Positions 8,064 to 16,913 of a stretch of DNA of 64,000 nucleotides are shown here, piece after piece. The position numbers were made by a program, and so were the translations under genes. Under the pieces are notes generated by a model. The model was not told the origin of the DNA. It ran no database searches and was given only the letters and a program-made list of their open reading frames with translations. Source of the DNA: Variovorax sp. PBL-E5 (lineage in GTDB: Bacteria; Pseudomonadota; Gammaproteobacteria; Burkholderiales; Burkholderiaceae_C); the NCBI RefSeq assembly GCF_901827185.1, contig NZ_LR594672.1, forward strand, positions 1-64,000, in the 5' to 3' direction. Position 1 is the stretch's first letter. Every line of letters begins with the position of its first letter.

Positions 8064-8648
8064 ATGGACGCGATTCCGTCGCTGCCTCCGTACGCCCATG
8101 TCACGCGAGAGGCCGTGCAGTGCGCTGCACAGGCCTCTTTGCGTTACGACGTACCGGAGCTACTCCTGCACGCGATTCTTCGAAAGGAGAACGGGCGGGT
8201 CGGCGCGAGCAGCAAGAATCGCGACGGAAGCTTCGACCTCGGCCCCGCACAGGTCAACACGAAGTGGGTCGAGTACTTCGCCAAGTTCGGCCTGAGGAAG
8301 GAGCATCTGCGCGACGACTTCTGCACGAACATCAACGCGAGCGCCTACATCATTCGCGACAACTTCAACAAGAAGCGCGACTGGTTCAACGCCATCGTGG
8401 CCTACAACATCGGGCCCAACAACTGGACGCCGAACCGCTATCGCATCGGCCACAAGTACGCCAGCGACGTCATCGGCTTCTGGTGGGGCTTCCAGAACTA
8501 TGTCGATGCGCAGCGCGGTATTCGCCGCACCGCGGATGGAACCCCCACCGCCGCCGCCACTTCGCCTATTCGTCAAGCGCAGGCCTCTCCGGCCAAGCCG
8601 AAACAACTCGTCTTTTCCCTATCGTCGGACGAGACGGGAAGCGAATAG
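8064..8648 (+). CDS. Lytic transglycosylase (SLT domain, VirB1-like)
   Basis: This 194-aa muramidase-like enzyme locally opens peptidoglycan for secretion or pilus assembly. SLT family 1 motifs are clear: AILRKENGR with catalytic Glu42, then DLGPAQVNT, then AYNIGPNNW. The C-terminal ~45 residues are a low-complexity Ser/Pro/Ala tail. No signal peptide is visible, although relatives often have one, so export may need another route or a missed start. It lies directly before the promoter and pilin gene of the transfer operon and 15 bp after the 119-aa gene. Confidence 0.88.
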   Translation: MDAIPSLPPYAHVTREAVQCAAQASLRYDVPELLLHAILRKENGRVGASSKNRDGSFDLGPAQVNTKWVEYFAKFGLRKEHLRDDFCTNINASAYIIRDNFNKKRDWFNAIVAYNIGPNNWTPNRYRIGHKYASDVIGFWWGFQNYVDAQRGIRRTADGTPTAAATSPIRQAQASPAKPKQLVFSLSSDETGSE

Positions 8649-8676
8649 CGCTAGCTCAGAAAAAACTTCCGGGTTG

Positions 8677-8697
8677 TATAAACCCATCGCTATACGG
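8677..8697 (+). promoter_or_regulatory. Bipartite plasmid promoter motif upstream of traA
   Basis: TATAAA (8677-8682) and CTATACGG (8690-8697) form one of the best copies of the recurrent element. It lies 86 bp before the pilin gene and probably drives the main tra operon. Confidence 0.7.
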
Positions 8698-8782
8698 TAG
8701 GCACTCGCTGCCTGAACCAACGGCTCCGGCTCTCGAGCGCGTGTTTGCAAACACATCACCTCAACGAAGCAAGGAGCTTTAA

Positions 8783-9091
8783 ATGACTTTTCTCCGTACC
8801 CTGAAGGGCAAGGCCCTCGCTGCGCTGGCTGTGGCCGGTGCCTCCCCGGCGGTGTTCGCTGGCCAGTTGGACCAGAACGACGCGTTCTACAGCTTCTGGA
8901 AGACCGTGGACGGTTGGACCACAGGCGCCCTGGGCGTTGGCCTGGCCACCACCATGCTGCTCATGGGCGGCGCCATCGGCGTTGCCAAGAACAGCCCCAT
9001 GCCCGCGCTGACGGGTATCGCTGGCGGTGCTTTCCTGCACTGGGGCCCCAGCATCATCCAGCAAATCATGGTGGGTGGCGGCCTCATCTAA
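8783..9091 (+). CDS. traA: Conjugative pilin precursor (TraA/VirB2-like)
   Basis: This 102-aa precursor has a signal peptide with likely cleavage after AVFA (residue 26). The mature part of ~76 residues has two hydrophobic segments (GALGVGLATTMLLMGGAIGVA and LTGIAGGAFLHWGPSII), as in F and VirB2 pilins. It should be the major subunit of the conjugative pilus. It is first in the tra operon, and AGGAG lies just upstream of the ATG. A hairpin after the gene (9108-9127) may raise pilin transcript over the downstream genes. Gene order before traL, traE, traK and traB supports the call. Confidence 0.85.
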   Translation: MTFLRTLKGKALAALAVAGASPAVFAGQLDQNDAFYSFWKTVDGWTTGALGVGLATTMLLMGGAIGVAKNSPMPALTGIAGGAFLHWGPSIIQQIMVGGGLI

Positions 9092-9107
9092 GCGCGGCCT
9101 GACGAGT

Positions 9108-9127
9108 AGGGGCGGGAGACCGCCCCT
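9108..9127 (+). terminator. Attenuator-like hairpin after traA
   Basis: AGGGGCGG-GAGA-CCGCCCCT is followed by a pyrimidine-rich stretch. Between the pilin gene and traL it would partly terminate or stabilise the pilin mRNA. Confidence 0.6.
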
Positions 9128-9164
9128 ATCTCTCTTCTCTCTTTCCTTCCCCCGGAAGTAGCGC

Positions 9165-9458
9165 ATGGACCAAGAGTCGCACGTCTTTCCCTTCGACCTC
9201 GAGTCGCCCATCCCAATCATGTTTTGGGACCCCTTGGAGTTCACGCTTTCACTGATTCTGATGGGTTTCGGAATCATCGCGCACATGTGGATTCTCGGTG
9301 TCTTGATGGGCGGCGGCGTACTCATTGGCGCCCGGTATCTCAAGCGTGGCTCCAAGCGCGGAGCGATGCAGCACTTTTTGTGGGCGCACGGGCTACAGCT
9401 GGACGCGCCGCTGAAGACCAGGTTTAAACCCGCGTGGCTTAACGACTTTACCGAGTAA
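9165..9458 (+). CDS. traL: TraL pilus-assembly membrane protein
   Basis: This 97-aa inner-membrane protein of the F-type system corresponds to the VirB3 position. Two adjacent hydrophobic stretches (about residues 22-55) follow the conserved-type PIPIMFWDPLEF segment. The basic C-terminal part (KRGSKRGAMQHFLWAHG) should be cytoplasmic. Size and place between traA and traE agree with TraL of F and SXT-like elements. Confidence 0.85.
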   Translation: MDQESHVFPFDLESPIPIMFWDPLEFTLSLILMGFGIIAHMWILGVLMGGGVLIGARYLKRGSKRGAMQHFLWAHGLQLDAPLKTRFKPAWLNDFTE

Positions 9459-9475
9459 GCCACCAGGCCTAACAC

Positions 9476-10066
9476 ATGTCAGACCCGAAACAAAACAACT
9501 ACCTGGACAGCGTCGCAAACGCGTTCAAAACCGCGCAGGCCTGGAAGAGCGCCACCTACACCCTTGGTGTGGCTGTCATCTTCCTGGTCAGCGCGCTCAT
9601 CTATCAGCAGCGCAACACGCCTGTGGTTCTCGTGCCGCACGACTTGGCCGCCTCCGGCACCCGTGTCACCGTGACCACCAACGGCGAGATTCGCGGCACG
9701 AGCTCCGAGTACATGGCGAACGCGGCCATGTCCGATGCCTCACTCATCCTGAATTTCATTCCGGACAACGTCGTTACGCAAACGACCCGGTTCCTGAACC
9801 GGCTCACGGAGGACCTGTATGGCGAACAACGCGAGCCACTGCTCGCGCAGGCCGAGGACTTCAAGCGTCGGGGGGTGACCCAGTCGTTCTATCCGTCCGA
9901 AGTCAAGGTCTCTCCGGACGGCAAGCGCGTCCAAATCGATGGCACCCAGTTGCGCTGGGTCGGCGGCAAGGAAACGCTGCGCGCCAAGCTGACTTACGTC
10001 ATCACCTACAAGGTTTACAAGGGGTACTTGCATGTCGCCGACCTGCGTCAACAACAAGACAAATAA
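9476..10066 (+). CDS. traE: TraE (VirB8-like) secretion channel protein
   Basis: This 196-aa inner-membrane protein has one transmembrane segment near residues 25-43 and a periplasmic domain that corresponds to VirB8 in the F-type apparatus. The length is close to F TraE (188 aa). Its 3' end overlaps traK by 35 bp, so the two are translationally linked. It should connect the inner-membrane complex to the TraK-TraB-TraV core. Confidence 0.87.
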   Translation: MSDPKQNNYLDSVANAFKTAQAWKSATYTLGVAVIFLVSALIYQQRNTPVVLVPHDLAASGTRVTVTTNGEIRGTSSEYMANAAMSDASLILNFIPDNVVTQTTRFLNRLTEDLYGEQREPLLAQAEDFKRRGVTQSFYPSEVKVSPDGKRVQIDGTQLRWVGGKETLRAKLTYVITYKVYKGYLHVADLRQQQDK

Positions 10067-10829
10067 GCAGCCACTCGCCGTGGCTCTGGCACTCGTCGCT
10101 GGGCTTGCGCTCTCGGCTACGGCATTCGCTGCCCCCGCGAAGAAGCAAGTCGAGCCCGTCAAGGGTGCCACCATCGAACTGCCCGAGCCGGGCGTCGTGA
10201 CGGTGTCCGACTACGAATTCAATACCTTCGTCTTCAGCGAACCTGCAAAGCGCTTCATCTTCCCGGCGGGCTCGCCTGTCTCCGGCGACCCAATCACGCT
10301 CTCGGGCGGTACCCAGGTACTGCTGCAGTTCACGCGTGGTGCCGACCGCCCGGTACAGATGGTGGTGGAGCTGCAAAGCGGCAAGGTAGAGAAGTTGCGC
10401 GTGGTGCCCAAGGCTGTGCCAGGCATCACTTACCCAGTGAATGGTGCTCGACTCAAGCCCCCGTCTGCCGCGCGCACCCAAGGCCCTCTCGTGAGCGACG
10501 GACAAAAGGGGTCCTCGCCGCGCGGCGCGGATATCGAGCTGCTGAAGACGCTGACGACTGGCGGCGAACCGCCGAGCGGCTTCGAGCCCGTGAGCCTCCC
10601 CCGGCCGACCCGTTTCGACAAGTTCACGGTCGTACCAATGGCGGGCTGGAGCGACGGCGCCAAGCGAATCTTGGTTTTCTCGCTGGTTGCTGCACAGGAC
10701 CAGACCGCCGTGGTCAGCCCGAATCAGTTCTACCGTGAAGGCATCAACGCTGTGCTGCTGGACGGCGACACCGTGGACGCAAACAGCAGCCCGCAACTGT
10801 TCGTAGTGGAGGAGCTCGGCGATGAGTGA
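10032..10829 (+). CDS. traK: TraK (VirB9-like) core complex protein
   Basis: This 265-aa exported protein has a signal peptide ending near AFA at residue 33. The following beta-rich domain (VVTVSDYEFNTFVF, KRFIFPAGSPV) is typical of TraK, the VirB9/secretin-like part of the outer-membrane core. The start ATG lies inside the end of traE. It overlaps traB by 8 bp. It should bind TraV and TraB in the envelope-spanning channel. Confidence 0.87.
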   Translation: MSPTCVNNKTNKQPLAVALALVAGLALSATAFAAPAKKQVEPVKGATIELPEPGVVTVSDYEFNTFVFSEPAKRFIFPAGSPVSGDPITLSGGTQVLLQFTRGADRPVQMVVELQSGKVEKLRVVPKAVPGITYPVNGARLKPPSAARTQGPLVSDGQKGSSPRGADIELLKTLTTGGEPPSGFEPVSLPRPTRFDKFTVVPMAGWSDGAKRILVFSLVAAQDQTAVVSPNQFYREGINAVLLDGDTVDANSSPQLFVVEELGDE

Positions 10830-12201
10830 CGACAAAAAGCCAGGACTGTTCATCAACAACAAGTCGAAGGCGGCACCCGCGTCCGCATCGGCCATCAAGG
10901 TCGGCGGCAAGCAAAAGAACGTCCAACGTCGCTGGCTCTATGTCGCCGTCGGCCTGGCGGGCGTCGCCGTCATCAGCACGGCCGCCTTCTCCGACAAGAA
11001 GTCGAACTTGCCCGATGGCCCGAAGAAAGAGGCGGCCATGATTAACGTGACCCCGCCCAACGCGGACAAGGTGGCGTTCGAGGCCAAGTTCGGCAAGGAC
11101 TTGGAGGGCTTCAAGCAAATGCTGGAGCAGCTCAAGTCCGACAACCTCTCGCTGAAGGAGCGCGTCGCGCAGCAAGACCTTGCTGCCCGGAATGCGGCTG
11201 CCAACGGCGGCACCGGTGCAAGGTCGAATACGCCCCTGCCTGCCGGCGTCGTGCCCCCACCCAGCCAAGGCAACAGTGGCGGCATCGGCTCGCTCGCAGC
11301 ACCAGAGGCTCCCCCGCCGCCTCCGGCTGCGCCCGCGCGGCCGGCAGGGGGGATTCCCATTCCCGCAGGCCCCGGTGCGTCTGGCGCTTCGCTGCCTCCC
11401 ATTACGCCAACGATGCAATCCGCCCCGGTCGCACCGATGGTCTTCGAGGTGAAGGACACCAGCGCTGCAGTCGCACCCGCAGGAGGCCCCTCCGTCAACT
11501 CGAAGATTTCGTACAAGAAGAACGAGTCTGCCGGGCTCCTGCCGGCAGGCGGCTTCGCACCCGTCGTGCTGCTCAACGGCCTGGACGCGGGTACGTCGGT
11601 GACGACGCAATCGAATCCGATGCCTGTTCTGATGAACGTGACGGAGCAGGCCACGCTGCCTGGTGCCGCCAAGTACCGCCTCAAGAACTGCTTCGTGCTG
11701 GGCAACGGCTACGGCGACCTGTCTGCCGAGCGGGTGTACGTGCGGTTCAATCGCCTCTCGTGCGTGGATAAGGGCGACCGCCTGATTCTGTCGCAGGAAG
11801 TCGCAGGCTACGTGGTGGACAGTGACGGGAAGCTAGGGCTTCGCGGCAAAGTGATGGACCGTCAAGGCGCACGCCTTGGCAAGGCGCTCCTCGCTGGTTT
11901 TGCACAGGGTCTCTCCGGTGCACTGGGTCAGGCCCAGGGCACCGTGACGTCCAACCTGTCGACAGGCTCCACTATGAGCTCGTTGGGCGGTGCGGCGGCG
12001 TTGCGGGCGTCCGGCCTCTCTGGCGCTCAAACGGCAGCGCAGCAAATCGCGGAGTTCTACCTGAAAGAGGCGCAAGCCATCTTCCCGGTGGTGTCCATCG
12101 ACACCGGACGAACCGGGACCATCGTCTTCACCAACAGCGTCTCGCTGAACTGGGGAACGGGTGAGTCGCAGTTCGTTCAAGAAGTCAAGCCGAACAACTG
12201 A
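10822..12201 (+). CDS. traB: TraB (VirB10-like) envelope-spanning protein
   Basis: This 459-aa protein has a transmembrane helix near residues 37-52, a short coiled-coil-like stretch near residues 85-115 and a Pro/Gly/Ala-rich linker (about 120-195). The C-terminal VirB10-type domain starts near residue 215 and contains the pattern SKISYKKNESAGLLPAGGFAPVVLLNGLDA. Length matches F TraB (475 aa). It links inner and outer membranes in the transfer channel. Its stop codon overlaps the start of the DsbC-domain gene by one base. Confidence 0.92.
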   Translation: MSDDKKPGLFINNKSKAAPASASAIKVGGKQKNVQRRWLYVAVGLAGVAVISTAAFSDKKSNLPDGPKKEAAMINVTPPNADKVAFEAKFGKDLEGFKQMLEQLKSDNLSLKERVAQQDLAARNAAANGGTGARSNTPLPAGVVPPPSQGNSGGIGSLAAPEAPPPPPAAPARPAGGIPIPAGPGASGASLPPITPTMQSAPVAPMVFEVKDTSAAVAPAGGPSVNSKISYKKNESAGLLPAGGFAPVVLLNGLDAGTSVTTQSNPMPVLMNVTEQATLPGAAKYRLKNCFVLGNGYGDLSAERVYVRFNRLSCVDKGDRLILSQEVAGYVVDSDGKLGLRGKVMDRQGARLGKALLAGFAQGLSGALGQAQGTVTSNLSTGSTMSSLGGAAALRASGLSGAQTAAQQIAEFYLKEAQAIFPVVSIDTGRTGTIVFTNSVSLNWGTGESQFVQEVKPNN

Positions 12202-12500
12202 TGGCCACGGCGGCGCCACCACCCGCTGCAGCCGTGATGCCCGCCGCCGAAGTTGGCGGGCGTCTGACTCAGCTTGAAGCGGACGAGGTTCTCTCGCGCT
12301 TGCGCGGCACCCTGCGCGGCACCCGCTTCCTGAAGGCGTGGCCCGCCGCAGTGCCAGGGCTCGTCACGCTGCAACTAGAAAACGGAGAGGTTGCCTATGC
12401 GGATAAGTCCGCTCGCTACTTCTTGATGGGGGTGGTGTTCGACACCGCTACTGGCAAGGGCTTGGACCGCCAGATGGACCCCACCGACACGAATGAATGA
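12201..12500 (+). CDS. Stand-alone DsbC N-terminal (dimerisation) domain-like protein
   Basis: This 99-aa protein resembles only the N-terminal dimerisation domain of DsbC/DsbG (LKAWPAAVPGLVTLQLENG, then EVAYADKSARYFLMGVVFD). No thioredoxin fold or CxxC motif follows. No signal peptide is seen. In SXT and IncA/C-type clusters a complete dsbC lies near traB, traV and traC, so the position matches while the catalytic half is missing. It could be a reduced adaptor for the DsbA-like protein encoded at 6456, or simply a remnant. It is translationally coupled to traB and stays in frame with an ordinary tra-operon layout. Confidence 0.65.
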   Translation: MATAAPPPAAAVMPAAEVGGRLTQLEADEVLSRLRGTLRGTRFLKAWPAAVPGLVTLQLENGEVAYADKSARYFLMGVVFDTATGKGLDRQMDPTDTNE

Positions 12501-12516
12501 AAGACCCGGAGTTCCT

Positions 12517-13155
12517 ATGAAACGCCTCCTTATTGCTGCCTCCGTGACCGCCTTGCTGTCGGCCTGTGCTGGCTTGGGCCACGTCGAATACGAATGCGCG
12601 CTCGCCGATGTGCCCGCCGCGAAATGCGCCTCGATGGAGGATGCGTACAAGCTTTCGACTAAAGGGAAGGGCGCAGGCAATCACAAACAATCCGTCTTTG
12701 AAAGCCAGCCTCGCACCGCCAAGACGGGCGAGCAGTCGCCTGAGGCTGCGCAGCCATTCTTCCGCGGGGAAGCGTCGAACATGCCCGACGCGGCGCAGCA
12801 GGGGCTGCCGGTGTTCAAACAACCGAAAGTAATGCGCGTCTGGGTTGCGCCGTACGTCGATGCCGACGGAAACCTGCGGTCTGGCGAGTACACGTACTTC
12901 GCCACACCTGGCGCCTGGAACTACGGCAGCCTGACCAAGCCTGGCGCAGCGGCCGCAGGCGGGATGTTTGAGCCCACCAAGCCCAATCAGCTGGGATTCA
13001 CCCCCAAGGAAGTGAACTCCACCAACCGTGCCACGACGCCGAGCGGTCCGTCAAAACCGCCCGAGTCAAAGGCGGCTACCGGAACGACAACTTCGTCAGC
13101 ACCTGCACCTTCGACATCGAACGGCATTACGCAACCGTACCAGCGACTCAACTGA
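12517..13155 (+). CDS. traV: TraV outer-membrane lipoprotein
   Basis: This ~212-aa lipoprotein of the F-type core corresponds to VirB7. The signal peptide ends in the lipobox LLSAC with Cys17. The conserved TraV-type N-terminal motif GLGHVEYECALADVPAAKC includes two further cysteines that could be disulfide-bonded. ATG 12517 was chosen over ATG 12493 because GGAG precedes it and it puts the signal peptide at the N-terminus. The C-terminus is Pro/Ser/Thr-rich. It should anchor the TraK-TraB core in the outer membrane. Confidence 0.87.
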   Translation: MKRLLIAASVTALLSACAGLGHVEYECALADVPAAKCASMEDAYKLSTKGKGAGNHKQSVFESQPRTAKTGEQSPEAAQPFFRGEASNMPDAAQQGLPVFKQPKVMRVWVAPYVDADGNLRSGEYTYFATPGAWNYGSLTKPGAAAAGGMFEPTKPNQLGFTPKEVNSTNRATTPSGPSKPPESKAATGTTTSSAPAPSTSNGITQPYQRLN

Positions 13156-13194
13156 ACGTCGGCAGCGCCACCACAGCCCACGTAGGAGATATCT

Positions 13195-15807
13195 TTGAAA
13201 CAAGCAGGCAAGTTGCTCAAGCGCCTCACTGCGTTCGTAAAGCCGGACGCCCCCATGGCGGTCCCCGCCACGATGTCGGCGGCGGCAGCCATGACCGACC
13301 GGGAATCGTTCTCGTCGCTATTCACGTATCGGTTCTTCGATGACGAGACGAATTTCATGTACCTCGATGACGGGCACGGGCCGGCCATCGGCTTCCTGCT
13401 CGCCATCTCACCGCTCAATGTCGCCGGCGTGAACGCCGAAGGTGCTATCGAGGCCGCCATGGTGGGTCTCCCGCCCGAGTCGGTCTTGCAATTCGGCAAA
13501 CTCGTGACCCCGCAGGTCGAGGGCTTCGTGAACACCTGGGCGAACGCGCGCCTCGCCAAAACGAACAACCCGCTACTGCGACAAATCGTTGAGCGCCGCC
13601 GCGACTTCCTGCTCACCACCGCCCTGGGCCCATCGATGCTGCCCCGCACGCGCATGCATCCGCGCATGATGCAGTGGTACGTCGCCGCGCGCGTTCCATT
13701 CACGGGTGACGTGAAAAGCGAAGTCGAAATGCGTGCCTTTCGCCAGACGATGCGTGATTGCCGCAACACGGTCGCCAGCGCGTTGTCGGCCGTGGGCATG
13801 CAATCGATGGAAATGGCTGAGGTCGACATCAAGTTCCTGCTCTGGGAGCTTCTGAATCCGCACCTCGAGCCCTCCGAACGTATTTTCGAGGCGACGCCTG
13901 GCCAACCGGTCTCGGCGGACCTCATGTCCCGCAATACCCGTGTCAGCGTTTTGCGCGACGGCCGCATCGGCTTCAGCAAGCACGCAGGGGATACGAACGC
14001 GGACGGCGAGCACGTGCCTGACGTTGTCGTGAGTTGCCTCACGGTCGATGCGGCGCCCCATACGCACTACCTGCCGAGCATGGCGCGCACCCTCGGGGAC
14101 CCGATGTCCTGGGACGACCGTATCACGTGTCCATACTGGGCATACACGACGGTCCACATTCTCCATCCCGATGACTCGAAGGATGACCTGCTGGGCAAGT
14201 TCGGCATGCTGAACAAGCAGACGATGTCTGAGAGCCAGTGGTTCCGTTCGATGATGGGCCACCTCTACGAGCGTCGGGACCGCGCAGAAGCGTTGCTCAA
14301 GGAAACGAGCAAGGGGCACCGCTTGGTGCGCGCCTACACGGGCATCAACCTGTACACGCCGCCCGATGAGGCCCGACAGCAGACCGAGCGCGTGAAGGGC
14401 TTTTTCCGAGGCGCCGGATTCCGAATTTCTGACGAGCCCTACATCTCCCTGCCGGTGTTCATCGCGTCGCTGCCGTTGCAGTATGTCCCGGCGATGGACC
14501 CTCCGAACCGCGGGATGCAGCGGGCTTGGCTGATGAGTTCCATCAACGCGGCCTCCATGATGCAAGTCCAGGGTGACTGGCGCGGTACGGGTCCGGAGCA
14601 CGCGGGCCTACTGCTGACTTCCCGTTCGGGCCAACTTGCAACTTTCGACCTGCTGTGGAAGGACTCCACGAACTACAACTTCGTCGTGGTAGCCGCCTCT
14701 GGCTCGGGCAAGTCATTCCTGACCAACGAGCTGGTCTGCGACTTCCTTTCCCGCGGCGGTATCGCGCGCATTATCGACGTGGGGCGGTCGTACCACCGCT
14801 TCTGTACCGTCATGGGCGGTGAGAACCTGGTCTTCGACGCGGAGAAGCCGCGGTCGATGAACCCCTTCACCGGCATCAACACCGTCGATGACCTGAACGA
14901 GCTCATGCCGATGCTCAAGGAGCTGCTGCGCCTGATGGCATTCCCCCTGACCAAGTCGGAGGATGTGCCTCAGTTCCAGTATCAGCTGCTCGAAATCGTG
15001 GTCGAAAAGGCATGGCGAAAGTTTGCTGCAGCTACCGAACTCAAGCACGTCGTCGAAGAGCTGGAAGTCTGGGACGGCGCGTCGCCGGAGCTGGCCCACC
15101 AGCTCGCGATGCAGCTCATGGCGTATTCCCATGGCCGCTACAGCGCGTGGTTCACCGGCCCGCGTGAGGTTTCCTTCAACAAGCCTCTGGTCGTGATTGA
15201 ACTCGAAGAGCTCAAACAGGACCCACAGCTCCAGTCGGTCGTGCTGCAGCTGGTGATGTTCCAGTGCACGAAGGAGATGTACCTCTCCGACCGGGCCCTC
15301 CCGAAGCTGCTGGCAATCGACGAAGCCTGGGACTTGATGGGCGGCCTCAGCACCGGCAAGTTCATCGAAACCGCCTTCCGCCGGATGCGTAAGTACAACG
15401 GCGTCGCCGGGGTCATCACGCAGTCCTTCCAGGATTTTACGAAGTCCGAGGCAGCAATGGCTGCGGTGGAAAACGCCGCGTGGCAGTTCATTCTTCACCA
15501 GAAGAAGGAGTCCATCGACTACGCGGTCGACCACAAGCGAATTTCGGCGGACGAGGCCACCATCGAGCTCATCAAGTCCGTGAAATCCGGCGAGGGGTTT
15601 TCCGAGGTCTTCGTGCGCAATGACGCCGGCGCGGGCGTGTACCGCTTCGTGACGGATAAACACTCCTACTACACGTTCTCGTCGAGGGCGACCGACATCA
15701 TCAGGCTGAACAAGCTCACCGAGTCAGGCATGACGCTGGAGGACGCCATCGACAAGCTGGCAATGGAGGATTACGCGCGAATGTGGGGTGGCCAAGACGC
15801 CGCCTGA
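13195..15807 (+). CDS. traC: TraC (VirB4-like) ATPase, TTG start
   Basis: This 870-aa cytoplasmic ATPase energises pilus assembly and is almost the same length as F TraC. Walker A ASGSGKS is at about residues 501-507 and the Walker B strand LLAIDEAWDLM at about 704-714. TraC_F-type N-terminal regions precede them. TTG 13195 is taken as start because AGGAG lies 7 bp upstream and the next in-frame ATG is 60 bp later without a site. The gene is 39 bp after traV and before trbI. Confidence 0.93.
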   Translation: MKQAGKLLKRLTAFVKPDAPMAVPATMSAAAAMTDRESFSSLFTYRFFDDETNFMYLDDGHGPAIGFLLAISPLNVAGVNAEGAIEAAMVGLPPESVLQFGKLVTPQVEGFVNTWANARLAKTNNPLLRQIVERRRDFLLTTALGPSMLPRTRMHPRMMQWYVAARVPFTGDVKSEVEMRAFRQTMRDCRNTVASALSAVGMQSMEMAEVDIKFLLWELLNPHLEPSERIFEATPGQPVSADLMSRNTRVSVLRDGRIGFSKHAGDTNADGEHVPDVVVSCLTVDAAPHTHYLPSMARTLGDPMSWDDRITCPYWAYTTVHILHPDDSKDDLLGKFGMLNKQTMSESQWFRSMMGHLYERRDRAEALLKETSKGHRLVRAYTGINLYTPPDEARQQTERVKGFFRGAGFRISDEPYISLPVFIASLPLQYVPAMDPPNRGMQRAWLMSSINAASMMQVQGDWRGTGPEHAGLLLTSRSGQLATFDLLWKDSTNYNFVVVAASGSGKSFLTNELVCDFLSRGGIARIIDVGRSYHRFCTVMGGENLVFDAEKPRSMNPFTGINTVDDLNELMPMLKELLRLMAFPLTKSEDVPQFQYQLLEIVVEKAWRKFAAATELKHVVEELEVWDGASPELAHQLAMQLMAYSHGRYSAWFTGPREVSFNKPLVVIELEELKQDPQLQSVVLQLVMFQCTKEMYLSDRALPKLLAIDEAWDLMGGLSTGKFIETAFRRMRKYNGVAGVITQSFQDFTKSEAAMAAVENAAWQFILHQKKESIDYAVDHKRISADEATIELIKSVKSGEGFSEVFVRNDAGAGVYRFVTDKHSYYTFSSRATDIIRLNKLTESGMTLEDAIDKLAMEDYARMWGGQDAA

Positions 15808-15866
15808 CGCGCGAGAGTCCATCAGAACGCCCGGCGATGCCGGGCGTTTGCTTTCAAGACGTGAAC

Positions 15867-16388
15867 ATGAACGACGACACCACTTCACAAGGCGAAATTT
15901 TCAAGCTGCTCGCTCCCTATCTCGGGGGTACGCTTTTGCTTGCCGTGATGGTCGTAGTGCTCCTGCTGCGCTTCTCTCCGTTGGGACAAGGCGGCGGCGG
16001 GACATCCACGGTGAACGCGGTGACCTTCGATGTGGTGAAGTTTGCCAATGCGCAGCGCGCAGTCGCCTCCGCGTTCCTCAAGCCCGGCAGCGCGGACGTC
16101 GCCGAGGCGAACGAAATCCTCCTGGGACTTACCGAACGCACCCGCAAGACCATTGAGGAGGTGGCAGGGGAGGGCACGCTGGTGCTCGTGAAGCAATCGG
16201 TGGCCCACGGCGTGTCGCGCGACATCACCGACGACGTGCTGAAGAAACTCGGCATGCCGACCAATGCCCCGACGCGAGACGCCGTGGCATACACGCTGGA
16301 CGTTGCACCGACCATGCTGATGGGGCCGCTGACCAGCCGTCGCCCGCAGACGACGGTGGCCCCCAGCGGTGAAAGCGTTATCCCGTGA
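15867..16388 (+). CDS. trbI: TrbI-type (F) membrane protein
   Basis: This ~173-aa protein has one N-terminal transmembrane helix (GGTLLLAVMVVVLLLRFSPL) and a periplasmic domain similar to F TrbI, which influences pilus length and retraction. The F protein is 128 aa, so this one is longer by a C-terminal extension. Gene position after traC is the same as in F. ATG 15867 is preferred, although the open frame extends upstream. Its TGA overlaps the GTG of the signal-peptidase gene. Confidence 0.75.
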   Translation: MNDDTTSQGEIFKLLAPYLGGTLLLAVMVVVLLLRFSPLGQGGGGTSTVNAVTFDVVKFANAQRAVASAFLKPGSADVAEANEILLGLTERTRKTIEEVAGEGTLVLVKQSVAHGVSRDITDDVLKKLGMPTNAPTRDAVAYTLDVAPTMLMGPLTSRRPQTTVAPSGESVIP

Positions 16389-16909
16389 TTTCGCGCGACG
16401 CCTTCGAGCGCTTCTTCATCATCCTCGCATGCTCTGTGCTGGCGATTCATGTGTACGTGAAGGTCGTCCCGTACTCGCTGTCCTGGAACGTCACCGCATC
16501 GATTCCACGGGGACTCTATTTGTCCACCGAGGCGACAACGACGCCCCTGGTGCGCGGTCAGATTGGCTGCTTCGCCTATTCGGCACCGACTTGGGCGGAG
16601 GCGCGCCACTACTTCCCCGATGGGTTTCAGCTGTGCAAGTACGCGCTGGGCTTGCCTGGTGACGTGGTCGAGGTCGATGCGTCCCTTCGCGTGTCCTCCG
16701 CTGCGGGGAAGCACGCCGACGTCGCCTTTGCATCGGCCGACAGCCGCGGACGCCCGATGCCGCGTGCAGAGGGCCTGGCCGGAGCGATTCCCCGCGGGGA
16801 GTACCTGCTGCTGGCACCCGCCCACACGAACAGCCTCGACTCGCGCTACCTGGGACGTATTGCCCACGAGCGCCTCACCCGCACCCTTGTTCCCCTCTTG
16901 ACCTGGTAA
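16385..16909 (+). CDS. TraF-type conjugative signal peptidase (S26 family)
   Basis: This 174-aa membrane protease belongs to the TraF/LepB S26 family. It has an N-terminal transmembrane segment, the catalytic serine in SIPRGLY (Ser39), the general-base lysine in CKYALGLPGD (Lys85) and a late GEYLLLAP-type box. In IncP plasmids TraF processes and cyclises the pilin; in F-like clusters an S26 enzyme often follows trbI. It starts with GTG overlapping the trbI stop codon. The likely substrate is the TraA pilin at 8783. Confidence 0.88.
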   Translation: MISRDAFERFFIILACSVLAIHVYVKVVPYSLSWNVTASIPRGLYLSTEATTTPLVRGQIGCFAYSAPTWAEARHYFPDGFQLCKYALGLPGDVVEVDASLRVSSAAGKHADVAFASADSRGRPMPRAEGLAGAIPRGEYLLLAPAHTNSLDSRYLGRIAHERLTRTLVPLLTW

Positions 16910-16913
16910 CCAC

